From contig CP003179.1 in the NCBI GenBank assembly GCA_000237975.1, forward strand, positions 3,130,270-3,194,269: a stretch of 64,000 nucleotides of DNA, given 5' to 3'. The translations under genes and the position numbers were made by a program. The number at the start of each line of letters is the position of its first letter. Position 1 is the first letter of the stretch. Origin of the DNA: Sulfobacillus acidophilus DSM 10332. GTDB lineage: Bacteria; Bacillota; Sulfobacillia; Sulfobacillales; Sulfobacillaceae. Under the pieces are notes generated by a model. That model did no database searches. It saw only the letters and a list, made by a program, of their open reading frames with translations, and was not told the origin of the DNA. Positions 17,523-26,278 of this stretch are shown piece by piece.

Positions 17523-19312
17523 CCGGATTCGTGTCGCTCGAACGGCTGCTGCCCCGGTTAACCGACGAGGATCGCGCGACATTGGCGGCCCGCTGGGGAT
17601 TGCCCGAAGCGTCTCCCCAAGCCATTCGCGAACGCCTCAAAGATACGGCCTGGGTTGCGGCTACTTGGCGAAACCTGCCTCCGGTAGCCCAAAAAGCCAT
17701 TCAGACCTGGATTCGGCGGCGGGGCGTATGGCCGGCCTGGGTCTCCTGTGATACGGAACTCAAGGCCGGCTTATGGGCGCTGGAAGAACATGGCTGGCTT
17801 TTTGTCCTGCATGACGGATATTATCAATATCCGGTCTGGCCTTGGGAATTTATGCCCCTCGCCTTAGACAGTCTCTGGGATATCCCCTGGGCCCGCCTTA
17901 AAGGACATTCGGGGTCCCGTCCCTCCCCGACCGGTGAACCGTGGACGCCGGTTTGGCAAAACATTTTCGAGATCTTGAGTTTTTGCCGGCAAGAGCCCCT
18001 GTTATTAACCACCGAGGGCCGTCCCTACCGCCGCCAAGCCATGAAACTCGCGAAACGGCTGGTCGTGCCGCCCGCCCAATCCCACATCCCCGAAGAAGAG
18101 TGGGTGCGCCTTCATGTATGGGTGATTGAACGCCTGCATTTCGTGCGCTTTGAAGACGATCCGGCCCGCCTCCTAGTGGATGAAGACCGGGTGTCACGCT
18201 TCTTTGACCAGTCACCGGCAGAAATCTGGGGCGCGTTAAGCGAGCTCGTGTTAGAACCGGGACAAACCTACGGCCCCCATCTCTTGCTCTTTAGTCTCGC
18301 CCAATTATTGCCCCCGGATGAAACGTTACAGTTAGAAGCGGCGGCCCACTGGATGAAATCGGCGCGGGTATTTGACGGACCGGGCGGGGACGTGAAGACC
18401 TTTGGCCACATTCTGAGCCTATTAATTTTGCTTCAACTGATTGAGGTGACCGGACCGAACGAAATCCGTTTGCATGATAGCGCCTACGCCTGGTCGCATG
18501 GCCTTTTTGTCCCCGAAGAGGCTCAGAGCGTTGTGGTCCAAGCGACCGGCGAACTCTTTTTGCCGCCGGAAACCCCGTTCCGCGATCGGAATACGATTGA
18601 TCGATGGGCGACGTTGGTCAAATCGGATCGAATGACGGTCTATCGGCTCGACGCCGACAGTATTCAGCGAGCGGTGCGGCAAAATTACCCCCAGAACCAA
18701 GTCGTCGAGGACCTCCACCGTATCTCACGCACCGGAGTGCCCGACAATCTCCTGGTCAATCTACACGACTGGTATCGACTAGCTGCCCGCCATCGCATTT
18801 ATGAAGTCACGGTGATTCATAGCGAGGACGCCGGCGAATCTCGTACCCTGGAAACCGCACTGGGTGCCGAAGTCGTGGGTCGACTGTCCCCTACCGACCT
18901 CATTATCCGGGCCGATCGGGTCAAAGAGATTCTGAAGCGATTAAAGCGTGCCGGCATTCCCGTCATGCCCGACATCCTCCGACCGAGTCAGCCGCGGGCG
19001 GCATTCGCCGGGTCTCCAGAAGACCCTGTAACGCCATACCGGCTTCAGGTGGGCGGACTGCCTACCAAAACCGGTCCGACTCCCCAACGACAAAATGACG
19101 AGTTGGAACAACGAATCCAACTCCATATTCAACGCCAAACACCGTTTGAGATGACCTTTCTGATGCCGGGCGAATCGCAGGTGAGGAGGGCCATTGTCAT
19201 GGCGGTCGGCCTGAAAGGCGGGGTCGTGGACGTCTATCTGGCGGGCCAGCAACGACCGCATCGCATTCCCTTGGGCCAAATTCTAGCCGTGGAGTCCCAT
19301 TATGCGGATTGA
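17519..19312 (+). CDS. XPB-partner protein with helicase-associated (XPB N-terminal-like) domain
   Basis: A 597-residue protein coupled to the XPB gene. It has no Walker motifs. Residues about 340-480 (VVQATGELFLPPETPF ... GVPDNLLVNLHDWYRLAARH ... GRLSPTDLIIRADR) match the domain that also forms the XPB N-terminus: VQ-d start, Y-x-L segment, P-D-x-hydrophobic-x3-D-x2 pattern. The last 70 residues look like a small beta-barrel (FEMTFLMPGESQVRRAIVMA), perhaps nucleic-acid binding. It probably binds XPB or the same DNA. It is not visibly related to the archaeal nuclease Bax1. Its last 13 bases overlap the convergent EAL gene. Confidence 0.75.
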   Translation: MTGFVSLERLLPRLTDEDRATLAARWGLPEASPQAIRERLKDTAWVAATWRNLPPVAQKAIQTWIRRRGVWPAWVSCDTELKAGLWALEEHGWLFVLHDGYYQYPVWPWEFMPLALDSLWDIPWARLKGHSGSRPSPTGEPWTPVWQNIFEILSFCRQEPLLLTTEGRPYRRQAMKLAKRLVVPPAQSHIPEEEWVRLHVWVIERLHFVRFEDDPARLLVDEDRVSRFFDQSPAEIWGALSELVLEPGQTYGPHLLLFSLAQLLPPDETLQLEAAAHWMKSARVFDGPGGDVKTFGHILSLLILLQLIEVTGPNEIRLHDSAYAWSHGLFVPEEAQSVVVQATGELFLPPETPFRDRNTIDRWATLVKSDRMTVYRLDADSIQRAVRQNYPQNQVVEDLHRISRTGVPDNLLVNLHDWYRLAARHRIYEVTVIHSEDAGESRTLETALGAEVVGRLSPTDLIIRADRVKEILKRLKRAGIPVMPDILRPSQPRAAFAGSPEDPVTPYRLQVGGLPTKTGPTPQRQNDELEQRIQLHIQRQTPFEMTFLMPGESQVRRAIVMAVGLKGGVVDVYLAGQQRPHRIPLGQILAVESHYAD

Positions 19313-20025
19313 TGATAATAAAAGCCTTGGCCCAGCGGTACCCCTAATAACTGGAAGACTTCGGCGTCTTCACGCGATTCGATGCCTTCGGCCACGATCT
19401 GCGATCCAATTTGGTCCGCGAACCGGACCAAAGCCTCGACCAGCAATTGCCGGACCGGCCGCATCCGCGTGAGACGGACAAACTGCCAATCCAACTTCAC
19501 ATAATCCGGTAATAAATCACTCAACATCACGAAGTTGCTATGCCCGCTCCCCACATCGTCCAACGCCAGCCGCATGCCATAGTACCGAAACTGGTCGACC
19601 GCTTGCATAAAGCCGGGCCAATCATGTACCGGTTCTTCGGTGATCTCGAGGACAATTTGCTTCGGCGAAACATCCGCCTGATGTGCCCACTCAGCCACCT
19701 GGGCAGCTGCAATGTGTCGGCTTTCCAGAGACTCGGGCAAGACATTAATGAATAGCAGACTCTCCGTGGCCGCTTGCGCCCGAAAGTTTTTCAAGGCCGT
19801 CCGAAAACACAGCCGATCCAATATCGCACTTTGTCCCAATTCGCGGGCCATCCGGAATAATTCGGCGGGCTTGGCCAACCAAGGACTGGGTCCCCGGCTT
19901 AACGCCTCATAGCCAATCGGGGTAGACCCGGTTAGCGGCATCACGGGTTGAAACACGGTGCGGATTCCGGTATCTGTCTCCATCAGCTGTTGAAATCGCT
20001 TGATCATCCGGTTGGTTGTTGCCAC
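19300..20025 (-). CDS. stand-alone EAL-domain cyclic di-GMP phosphodiesterase
   Basis: A 241-residue protein that is only an EAL domain. Catalytic marks are all present: YEALSRG, FINVLPESL, LEITEEPV, LALDDVGSG, DYVKLDWQF, VAEGIES and GQGFYYH. It should hydrolyse cyclic di-GMP to pGpG in the cytoplasm. The start is GTG; GAGGAGG lies 14 bases away, which is longer than usual. The protein stops right after the last conserved glutamine-containing loop, so its C-terminus is a little short for the family. The 3' end overlaps the XPB-partner gene on the opposite strand by 13 bases. Confidence 0.9.
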   Translation of the reverse strand: MATTNRMIKRFQQLMETDTGIRTVFQPVMPLTGSTPIGYEALSRGPSPWLAKPAELFRMARELGQSAILDRLCFRTALKNFRAQAATESLLFINVLPESLESRHIAAAQVAEWAHQADVSPKQIVLEITEEPVHDWPGFMQAVDQFRYYGMRLALDDVGSGHSNFVMLSDLLPDYVKLDWQFVRLTRMRPVRQLLVEALVRFADQIGSQIVAEGIESREDAEVFQLLGVPLGQGFYYHQSA

Positions 20026-20135
20026 GGTTCCCAGCCCGACCTCCTCGGTTACGCCCCCGAAAGCTTCGACGCGAAAACCTTGAAATCCTCCGGATTCGCT
20101 TTATCCCGGCAAATTTTTTACCTTGCCCACCCCAT

Positions 20136-21209
20136 TCAGGGTCCCTCGACAATCGGGTAATGGTGGGGAGGCGGTATGTGGTTTTCTTGATGATTCCAAC
20201 TGGCCAAGCCTTGTTTTAAGACATAGGACCGATAGCCTAAAAGCCGCAAGACGGCATTGGCTTGAGCGGCCGACTGTAAAGATTGCGAGACCAATACCAC
20301 CGGTTCGTGGGGATTTAAACGATTAAGGTTTCCCCCCAACAGAGCAAACGGGATATTCACGCTGCCGGCGATATGCCCCGCTTGAAAGGCTTTGGGTGAG
20401 CGTAAATCAATCACTTGCGGAGGATGGGGAGCCGCTAGAGCCGCATATAAGGCACCGGGCAAGATAGTCCAGGGAAACGCGTAGCCGGCCGGATAGGGGT
20501 GGTTTAACCGGGTAAAAAACGGGGAGACCCGGGATGCCAGGGCTGGTCCCAGGATGTCCGGCCCGGTCGCCGCCGGTTTTAAAGCCACCGGGGATGCCCC
20601 CGTTGCCAGCGGCAGATCCCCCCCTGCCCCGGTAGTTCCCCGTGCGGGCCAAACATTTAAGGCGGGATTCCATAAGGCTACCCCGTCTTTCAAACCATAA
20701 GCCGAATAGCCCAATAATCGCAAAAGAACCGGCGTCATCTCGCCCCCGTTTCCGTCGTAGCACATCACCACGATGGGTTCCCGACGCGGCAAGGGAAAGA
20801 AAGTGATCCGGTCCATGCGTGTCGTGCCGGCATCGGTCACAAACGGCAACGTTCGGGTATATCGTCGGGTGGCCTCCAGTTCTTCCCCCATCCACTGCAA
20901 AGGAATATTCACCGCCCCGGGGATGTGCCCGCTTTGATAGCCCATTTGTCCATACGGTTGACGCACGTCAATCATCAGCACCGGACGCTTGTCCACCAGC
21001 CATTGATGTAATGTCGTCACGGAGATTTGATAGTTTTGGTGATGGGCCGCGTCGGCAAAATAACGGATCACCCGGGCCTCCTGTGATGCCGTCAATCCAT
21101 ACGGATTCGGGGGCAACCCATACCCGGGCGATCGTGTCAGCCACCACAGCACGGCGGCTACCCCGCCGACCAGAAGAAAAAGCGCACCTCCGACACCCAG
21201 CCGTTTCAT
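20136..21209 (-). CDS. membrane-anchored tandem rhodanese
   Basis: A 357-residue protein with an N-terminal membrane anchor (residues 5-24) and two rhodanese domains outside the membrane. The first (about 62-190) has the sulfur-accepting C150 in a loop VMCYDGNGGEMT and the usual GHIPGAVNIP. The second (about 255-345) has GHIAGSVNIPFAL, but its active loop reads LVSQSLQS, with serine and no cysteine, so it is probably a structural copy. It could move sulfane sulfur at the cell surface, sensible in a sulfur-oxidising acidophile. It lies 41 bases after the thiolase gene, at the end of the operon. AAGGAG lies about 15 bases before the ATG. Confidence 0.85.
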   Translation of the reverse strand: MKRLGVGGALFLLVGGVAAVLWWLTRSPGYGLPPNPYGLTASQEARVIRYFADAAHHQNYQISVTTLHQWLVDKRPVLMIDVRQPYGQMGYQSGHIPGAVNIPLQWMGEELEATRRYTRTLPFVTDAGTTRMDRITFFPLPRREPIVVMCYDGNGGEMTPVLLRLLGYSAYGLKDGVALWNPALNVWPARGTTGAGGDLPLATGASPVALKPAATGPDILGPALASRVSPFFTRLNHPYPAGYAFPWTILPGALYAALAAPHPPQVIDLRSPKAFQAGHIAGSVNIPFALLGGNLNRLNPHEPVVLVSQSLQSAAQANAVLRLLGYRSYVLKQGLASWNHQENHIPPPHHYPIVEGP

Positions 21210-21250
21210 CAGATAGTCACGGCGCTCCTTGTTCTTTAATGGAATGCCAC

Positions 21251-22447
21251 TTATACCGTCTCAATCACCATAGAAATTCCTTGCCCGCCACCAATGCACA
21301 GCGAAGCCAATCCATAATGGACGCGGGCCCGCTTCATTTCCAGCGCCAACGTCAGCAACAAGCGCGCCCCTGATGCCCCCACCGGATGCCCTAAGGCGAT
21401 GGCGCCGCCATGGACGTTGGTAATTTCGCGATCCAAGTTCAGCTCTTGTTCCACGGCCAAATATTGCGCGGCAAACGCTTCATTGATTTCGATACGCCCG
21501 ATGTCCTCCCATCCGAGTCCGGCCCGCTCGAGCGCTTGACGGGAGGCCGGCACGGGACCGATGCCCATTATCCGCGGATCCACCCCCGCCACCCCGTAAC
21601 TCACAATCCGGGCCCAAGGTTTTAACCCGTGGGCACGGACAAAGTCCCCGGTGGCAATCACCAACATGGCCGCTCCGTCGTTAATCCCGGACGCGTTACC
21701 CGCCGTGACGGTCCCGTCCGGCTTTTTAAACACCGGCTTTAATCGGCTCAAGCTCTCTACCGTCGTATCCGGACGGATATGTTCGTCTCGGTCCCAAAGC
21801 TCGGTCACACCGCGTTGGGTCACCGGTACGGGGACGATCTCCTCGGCAAAAATGCCGGCCGCCTCGGCCGCGTGCGCCCGTTGATGGCTTAAGGCGGCAA
21901 ACGCATCTTGCGCCTCGCGGGAAATGTGATATTGCTCCGCCAGATTTTCCGCCGTCATCCCCATCCCGAGTCCGCAAGCCGAGTCGGTTAAAGCCTCTTG
22001 TAACGTGTCATCCAATGTGGGCGGACCATCTTTGATCCCCCAACGACTCCCGAACAGGACATAGGGCGCCTGACTCATATTCTCGGTGCCGCCGACGAGC
22101 GCCACCTGTCCATCACCCAGCGCAAGAGATTGTGCTCCCGAAATCACCGCTTGTAATCCGGAACCGCATAGCCGGTTGACGGTTAAGGCCGGGGCCTCAA
22201 TCGGTGCTTGAGCCGCCAGCGCCACATGACGGGCTAAGTAGGCGGCATCGGGGGTCGACGGTAACACCCCGCCTACCACGCTGAGATCAATCGCCGAAGC
22301 GGGAATGCCGCTCCGCTCAATCGCCGCCGTCGCCGCGACGCGCGCCAGCTCGACGGCATTAACCTGCCGTAGATGCCCGCCATAACTGCCGAAAGGCGTA
22401 CGGGCACCGCCCAGCACATAGATTTCCGTATCCCGTGACATCAACAT
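21251..22447 (-). CDS. acetyl-CoA acyltransferase (thiolase)
   Basis: A 398-residue thiolase with all three active-site motifs: C94 in NRLCGSGLQA, H354 in ALGHPVGASGAR and C384 in SLCIGGGQG. It condenses or cleaves acyl-CoA and acetyl-CoA in the cytoplasm; whether it is biosynthetic (acetoacetyl-CoA) or degradative cannot be told. AGGAGG sits eight bases before the ATG at 22447. It starts only 3 bases after the small gene upstream ends and belongs to the seven-gene operon led by the HIT protein gene. Confidence 0.93.
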   Translation of the reverse strand: MLMSRDTEIYVLGGARTPFGSYGGHLRQVNAVELARVAATAAIERSGIPASAIDLSVVGGVLPSTPDAAYLARHVALAAQAPIEAPALTVNRLCGSGLQAVISGAQSLALGDGQVALVGGTENMSQAPYVLFGSRWGIKDGPPTLDDTLQEALTDSACGLGMGMTAENLAEQYHISREAQDAFAALSHQRAHAAEAAGIFAEEIVPVPVTQRGVTELWDRDEHIRPDTTVESLSRLKPVFKKPDGTVTAGNASGINDGAAMLVIATGDFVRAHGLKPWARIVSYGVAGVDPRIMGIGPVPASRQALERAGLGWEDIGRIEINEAFAAQYLAVEQELNLDREITNVHGGAIALGHPVGASGARLLLTLALEMKRARVHYGLASLCIGGGQGISMVIETV

Positions 22448-22450
22448 GCG

Positions 22451-22747
22451 TTAATCCTCCTGAGCCGCCGTAGCCACCGGGTTATACGGCAGACCCTCAA
22501 AGTCGTCGATTTCGACCGAAAAACCGCCCAAGGGCACCCGTCCGTGATTCCGTTCAATTTGCCGGTATATGGCCGCATAAATAATCGGCTTCAATTTCTG
22601 GGGTCGAAAAACCGTATAACCCAGCTGCTTCAACCCTTCTTTAGAAAACCGAATCGGACAGTGCAACAAATCGACCGACGTATTGACAATCACGACCTCC
22701 GGGTCCGACCGATCCACACTGATAATGACGATATCGGTATCTTTCAC
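22451..22747 (-). CDS. small conserved protein of unknown function
   Basis: A 98-residue soluble protein with no family I recognise. The N-terminus (MKDTDIVIISVDRSDPEVVI) and the short strands that follow suggest a small alpha/beta fold; there is one cysteine. The GTG start overlaps the stop of the glycosyltransferase gene (GTGA) with GGGGGG seven bases upstream, so it is translated by coupling. Position between a glycosyltransferase and a thiolase gives no clear hint of function. Confidence 0.7.
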   Translation of the reverse strand: MKDTDIVIISVDRSDPEVVIVNTSVDLLHCPIRFSKEGLKQLGYTVFRPQKLKPIIYAAIYRQIERNHGRVPLGGFSVEIDDFEGLPYNPVATAAQED

Positions 22748-23811
22748 ACCCGATCCCCCCTTTTTAACACCGCCTCGTAAACCGCGACCATTTGATCCAC
22801 ATTATGCTGAAAATCATAGCGTTCCGCGACCCAATCGGGGCCATTTTGCCCTAATCGTCGTACCGCCTCCGGATCATCCGCGGCCGCCGTCAAATGTCGC
22901 ACCCAATCCTCGAGGTCGCCCGGTTCAATTAAGTACCCGGTGACGTCCGAGCGAATGACTTCCGGCAAGCCACCCACCCGGTGGGCCATCACCGCCCGCC
23001 CCAGCGCTTGCATCTCCAAAGGCGCCACCCCGAAGGATTCCCGCCGAGACGGGTAAATGCCGAGATCCGCCCACGCCAGGACTTCCGGAAGATCCGCCGG
23101 CGCCACCGGACCCCGCCAATGAATGCGGTCCGCCACGCCGAGACTTACGGCTAACCGTTCCAAGCGAGCCTTTTCGGTGCCGGTGCCCAATATCTGACCT
23201 TCCCAAATCCGATCCCGCGGCACCCGGGCCCACGCTTCAAGGGCCACGTCAATGCCATACACCGGTTCCAGCGCCTTATTAATCACCCAGCGAAGCGGCC
23301 CCCGGTTCGGGGGTTTCGGCCGAAAGCGCGTCCGATCGATCCCGAAGGGCACCACCGTAACCGGCTTGGACGTATACTGCCGGGTCACCTCCGCCAAATA
23401 GCGGCTGGACGCGGTAATCCGATCCGGCTGCGCCAAAATGGCACGCAAGAGATAGCGATTAAGCCCTCCGTGGGCTTGCGGAAATACTTCGACGTCGGCC
23501 CCCCAGACAGAAAAAACCCGCGGCCAGCGGCGGCCCAACCAAGCCGCCCAAAGACCGTAGCGTGACACATAATGGGCGTGAACAATATCCGGTCGAAACG
23601 CCCCCACGCTATCGCGTAGCCGCCCTACCGAATCGGCCCAGCGCATGCGCGTCCATGACCCGCTTTTTAGCCGGTAAACGGCCACCGGTGCATCACCCGG
23701 CCACTCGCGCTCGCTCCATACCGAAACCAGGAACCCCCGGTCAACCAACCCCTGGACCCAGCGTTGCGTATGGACACTGGCCGCGTCGGCCAATACCGCA
23801 ATCCGCATCAA
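22744..23811 (-). CDS. glycosyltransferase family 4 (GT-B)
   Basis: A 355-residue GT-B glycosyltransferase. It has the N-terminal glycine-rich segment ADAASVHTQRWVQGL, HAHYVSRYG in the acceptor half, and the C-terminal donor-site ESFGVAPLEMQALGRAVM with the paired glutamates of GT4 enzymes. It would transfer a sugar from a nucleotide donor at the inner membrane face, for a cell-surface glycan. It overlaps the guanylate kinase gene by four bases (ATGA) and is followed by the small unknown gene with the same overlap. Confidence 0.9.
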   Translation of the reverse strand: MMRIAVLADAASVHTQRWVQGLVDRGFLVSVWSEREWPGDAPVAVYRLKSGSWTRMRWADSVGRLRDSVGAFRPDIVHAHYVSRYGLWAAWLGRRWPRVFSVWGADVEVFPQAHGGLNRYLLRAILAQPDRITASSRYLAEVTRQYTSKPVTVVPFGIDRTRFRPKPPNRGPLRWVINKALEPVYGIDVALEAWARVPRDRIWEGQILGTGTEKARLERLAVSLGVADRIHWRGPVAPADLPEVLAWADLGIYPSRRESFGVAPLEMQALGRAVMAHRVGGLPEVIRSDVTGYLIEPGDLEDWVRHLTAAADDPEAVRRLGQNGPDWVAERYDFQHNVDQMVAVYEAVLKRGDRV

Positions 23812-24422
23812 CCGCCCTCACGCAAATCTGCCAGCATCTTATCCAATTCGTGCTGGCCTAGCCGACGGATTCGCTCGGTGCGGATGATATATTCGACCCG
23901 TTCGATGCACGTGTCCAAGTCGTCATTTTTTACGATGTAGTCATAACTGCGGGCATGCCGTAGTTGTTCCACAGCATTCGCCAGCCGAGCATCCAAGTTG
24001 GATACCTCGGACCGGGATAAGATACGCCGCCGAAGTTCCTCTAACGACGGCGGAAGCAGGAAAATCGAGACGACCCGACGATGTCGCGATTCATATTTCA
24101 GCCGCCCTTTATAATCCAGTTCGATAATACCGTCATGGTCGGGGACAAATAATTCCCGAGGAGACCCATAAAAGTGATCATGATAGACTTGCTCATATTC
24201 AAACACCGCACCGGTTTGAATCAACCGCTGAAATTCCGTTACCGAGACAAACCGGTAATCGAATCCGTCGACCTCGCCCGGGCGCGGCTGACGGGTCGTA
24301 TAGGTGACCACTTTTTTAAGTTGGGCGTCCCGCTCCAGTAACGCTCGCATCACCGAGCCTTTGCCGGCACCGGACGGCCCCGAAAAAATAAACAAAATCG
24401 GTTCCAATGCATCCGCCCTCAC
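23808..24422 (-). CDS. gmk: guanylate kinase
   Basis: A 204-residue kinase converting GMP and ATP to GDP and ADP. The P-loop is FSGPSGAGKGSV, and the GMP-binding segment is TTRQPRPGEVDGFDYRFVS with VYHDHFYGSP. This start is uncertain: the GTG at 24422 has no clear ribosome site, while a TTG five codons later has GAGGGCGG just ahead. It follows the nitronate monooxygenase gene by 42 bases. In many Gram-positives gmk lies next to rpoZ; here it sits in an unrelated operon. Confidence 0.93.
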   Translation of the reverse strand: MRADALEPILFIFSGPSGAGKGSVMRALLERDAQLKKVVTYTTRQPRPGEVDGFDYRFVSVTEFQRLIQTGAVFEYEQVYHDHFYGSPRELFVPDHDGIIELDYKGRLKYESRHRRVVSIFLLPPSLEELRRRILSRSEVSNLDARLANAVEQLRHARSYDYIVKNDDLDTCIERVEYIIRTERIRRLGQHELDKMLADLREGG

Positions 24423-24464
24423 TGTCTCGTCACGTCGTCGGACTGGCCTGTCCCTTGATTGCGG

Positions 24465-25427
24465 CTAATCCATCGTCCAACCGCACATCTCCTGTTGTGC
24501 TTGCCGAGCCTCTTGTCGCAACCGGTCAAATAACTCGGCCACCGACGGAATGTCATGAATGAGCCCTGCCACTTGCCCGGCCCAGGCAAACCCGTTCTCC
24601 ATATCCCCGTTGACGGCAGCCCGATAATTAGCCTCCCCGGAAATCAGAGGATATAGCGCGGCAAAATCGGGCTTTTCGGCTTCTGTGGCGAGAATCCGAT
24701 CGACGTGGGGCGACGGCAGAGCCCGCCCCGGACGCCCTAACGAACGCTCGATGACGCGGGTTTCGTGAATTTCCGCATTAACCAGGGCCGCTTTATACCG
24801 CTCATGCGCCAGACACTCTTGCGTGGCCACGAAACGGGTTCCCATTTCAATGCCGGCCGCGCCCAGCGCCAGCGCCGCAACCAACTGACGCCCATCACCG
24901 ATTCCCCCGGAGGCCACGACCGGCACCCGAAGAACTTCTACCAGCCGTCGGGTCAACACGAAGGTGCCGATATCATCGCGGCCCAAATGGCCGCCGCCTT
25001 CAACCCCAACCCCAATCACCACGTCCGCGCCTAACGACTCCGCCTTTAGCCCGGCCCGGACACCGGCCACCAACACCATCAAACGGGCCCCCCGGGCCTT
25101 AATGCGGTCGACGTAGGGAGCGGGGTTACCGCCGGTCAACGACACCACCGGAACCTTTAAATCCAGCGCCTGATCCAGTAAGTCATCGATTGGCCGATGG
25201 CCGATGGCAAAGTTCACGCCAAAGGGCTCGGATGTCAAGCGTCTGACCTCGGCAATTTCCGCGGCCAACGCCTCCGGGGACTCCAACGTTGTGGCGGTGA
25301 TTTGCCCCAGTCCGCCGGCATTCGATACCGCGGCCGCCAAGCCGGCCCGCGCCAGATAGGCCAGCCCGCCCTGAATAACGGGATAACGAATGCCCAACAC
25401 CGCCGTCAATCGAGTCGCCGGATTCAT
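24465..25427 (-). CDS. nitronate monooxygenase / FabK-like flavoprotein
   Basis: A 320-residue FMN TIM-barrel of the 2-nitropropane dioxygenase family. Marks are YPVIQGGLAYLARAGLAAAV at the N-terminus, GVGVEGGGHLGRDD with the catalytic-type histidine, and VVASGGIGDG plus GAAGIEMGTRF for phosphate binding. It may oxidise nitronates or act as an enoyl-ACP reductase (FabK); the sequence alone does not decide. It overlaps the HIT gene by four bases. Confidence 0.85.
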   Translation of the reverse strand: MNPATRLTAVLGIRYPVIQGGLAYLARAGLAAAVSNAGGLGQITATTLESPEALAAEIAEVRRLTSEPFGVNFAIGHRPIDDLLDQALDLKVPVVSLTGGNPAPYVDRIKARGARLMVLVAGVRAGLKAESLGADVVIGVGVEGGGHLGRDDIGTFVLTRRLVEVLRVPVVASGGIGDGRQLVAALALGAAGIEMGTRFVATQECLAHERYKAALVNAEIHETRVIERSLGRPGRALPSPHVDRILATEAEKPDFAALYPLISGEANYRAAVNGDMENGFAWAGQVAGLIHDIPSVAELFDRLRQEARQAQQEMCGWTMD

Positions 25428-25819
25428 GCCGGTAACGCCTCACGAATCTTGCGGGCCATAGCCGCCAAGTCCTCCTGGCTTGCCGGGCGCGCTCGTTCAA
25501 ATGTCAATTCGGCCATGGAATTCACGGGAATGAGGTGCAAGTGGGCGTGAGGCACGTCAAATCCGGCAACCACCGCTCCAATCCGGGCCGCCCCGGTCAC
25601 CCGTTGAATGGCCTCGGATATCGGCCGGGCAAACACCAAAATTTCGGCCAAGAGGTCATCGCTTAAGGCAAAGAAGTGATCGACCTCGACTTTCGGGATA
25701 ACGAGGGTATGCCCCGGATTGACCGGGCGAATGTCCAAAAACGCCAAAAACCGGTCGTTTTCCCGAATGCGGTGACTCGGTATCCGACCTTCAACAATTT
25801 GGGTAAAAATCGACGGCAT
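25424..25819 (-). CDS. HIT family nucleotide hydrolase/transferase
   Basis: A 131-residue histidine-triad protein with the catalytic HAHLHLIPV near residues 95-103 and the usual N-terminus for the group (FTQIVEGRIPSHRI, then FLAFLDIRPVNPGHTLVIPK). HIT proteins cleave dinucleotide or phosphoramidate bonds. AAAGGAG precedes the ATG. It is the first gene of the operon that runs to 20136, and it is preceded by a long leader rich in hairpins. Confidence 0.92.
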   Translation of the reverse strand: MPSIFTQIVEGRIPSHRIRENDRFLAFLDIRPVNPGHTLVIPKVEVDHFFALSDDLLAEILVFARPISEAIQRVTGAARIGAVVAGFDVPHAHLHLIPVNSMAELTFERARPASQEDLAAMARKIREALPA

Positions 25820-25993
25820 GGTCGCACTCCTTTTACCGGATCTGGCCGACAGGCGGGTGGCCGCCTGCCGTTAATAGCCTTAGTATACCGTATTAAACCC
25901 GGCTCGCCGCAGAGATTAATGGGCCCAACCCCGTTCGAGGTTGGGCCCACCCGCAGGAAGGAACGTTCAGTATCTCGGATGCTGGAACTGAAC
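25820..25993 (-). promoter_or_regulatory. structured 5' leader of the HIT operon
   Basis: About 174 bases lie between the probable transcription start and the HIT ATG. They hold three stems: GTTCAG/CTGAAC (25965-25970 with 25988-25993), a very strong TGGGCCCAACC/GGTTGGGCCCA with an 8-base loop (25920-25949), and CAGGCGG/CCGCCTG (25850-25867). No T-run follows the strong stem, so it is not a simple terminator. No known riboswitch consensus was matched. The remaining bases up to 26278 hold the two divergent promoters and no gene. Confidence 0.45.
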
Positions 25994-25999
25994 AGTTGT

Positions 26000-26008
26000 A
26001 TTATATCA
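26000..26008 (-). promoter_or_regulatory. extended -10 promoter of the HIT operon
   Basis: The minus strand reads TGATATAAT, a perfect -10 with the TG extension. The -35 is weak (TTACAC at a 20-base spacing). Transcription would start near 25993. Confidence 0.55.
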
Positions 26009-26184
26009 CACATTCATTCGCTTGCGTGTAAATTTATACATATCAAGCAAAAAACTTTATTAAAATGCACAATTTATTCACGATCTTTGATTTTGCATAC
26101 CAAAACTTTTTCATAAATATTCGATACCGACTTGTCTCCTCGATTACACGCTATGATACCTGGTGGCTCATCGAGTGTTTGTGA

Positions 26185-26211
26185 TTGTCGTCAAGTATTT
26201 TTCCTTATAAT
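26185..26211 (+). promoter_or_regulatory. putative promoter of the first Liv transporter
   Basis: A perfect TATAAT at 26206-26211 has TTGTCG at 26185-26190, though the 15-base spacing is short. It lies in an AT-rich stretch 68 bases before the lipoprotein start codon. Confidence 0.4.
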
Positions 26212-26278
26212 TGTGTGATAAACCTGAAGATTTCCTGAAGATGGTAATCGCGTAAACGAACGAAGGAGGAACCTATTC

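Noticed and set aside
25915-25993. T-box riboswitch in the HIT operon leader (a GGGTGG near a GC stem)
   Set aside because: The full T-box sequence and a following terminator with T-run are missing, and the operon has no tRNA-synthetase or amino acid gene.
25945-25995. Small SRP RNA suggested by GCAGGAAGGAAC
   Set aside because: The conserved loop pair and surrounding helix of SRP RNA do not fit; the match is short and probably chance.
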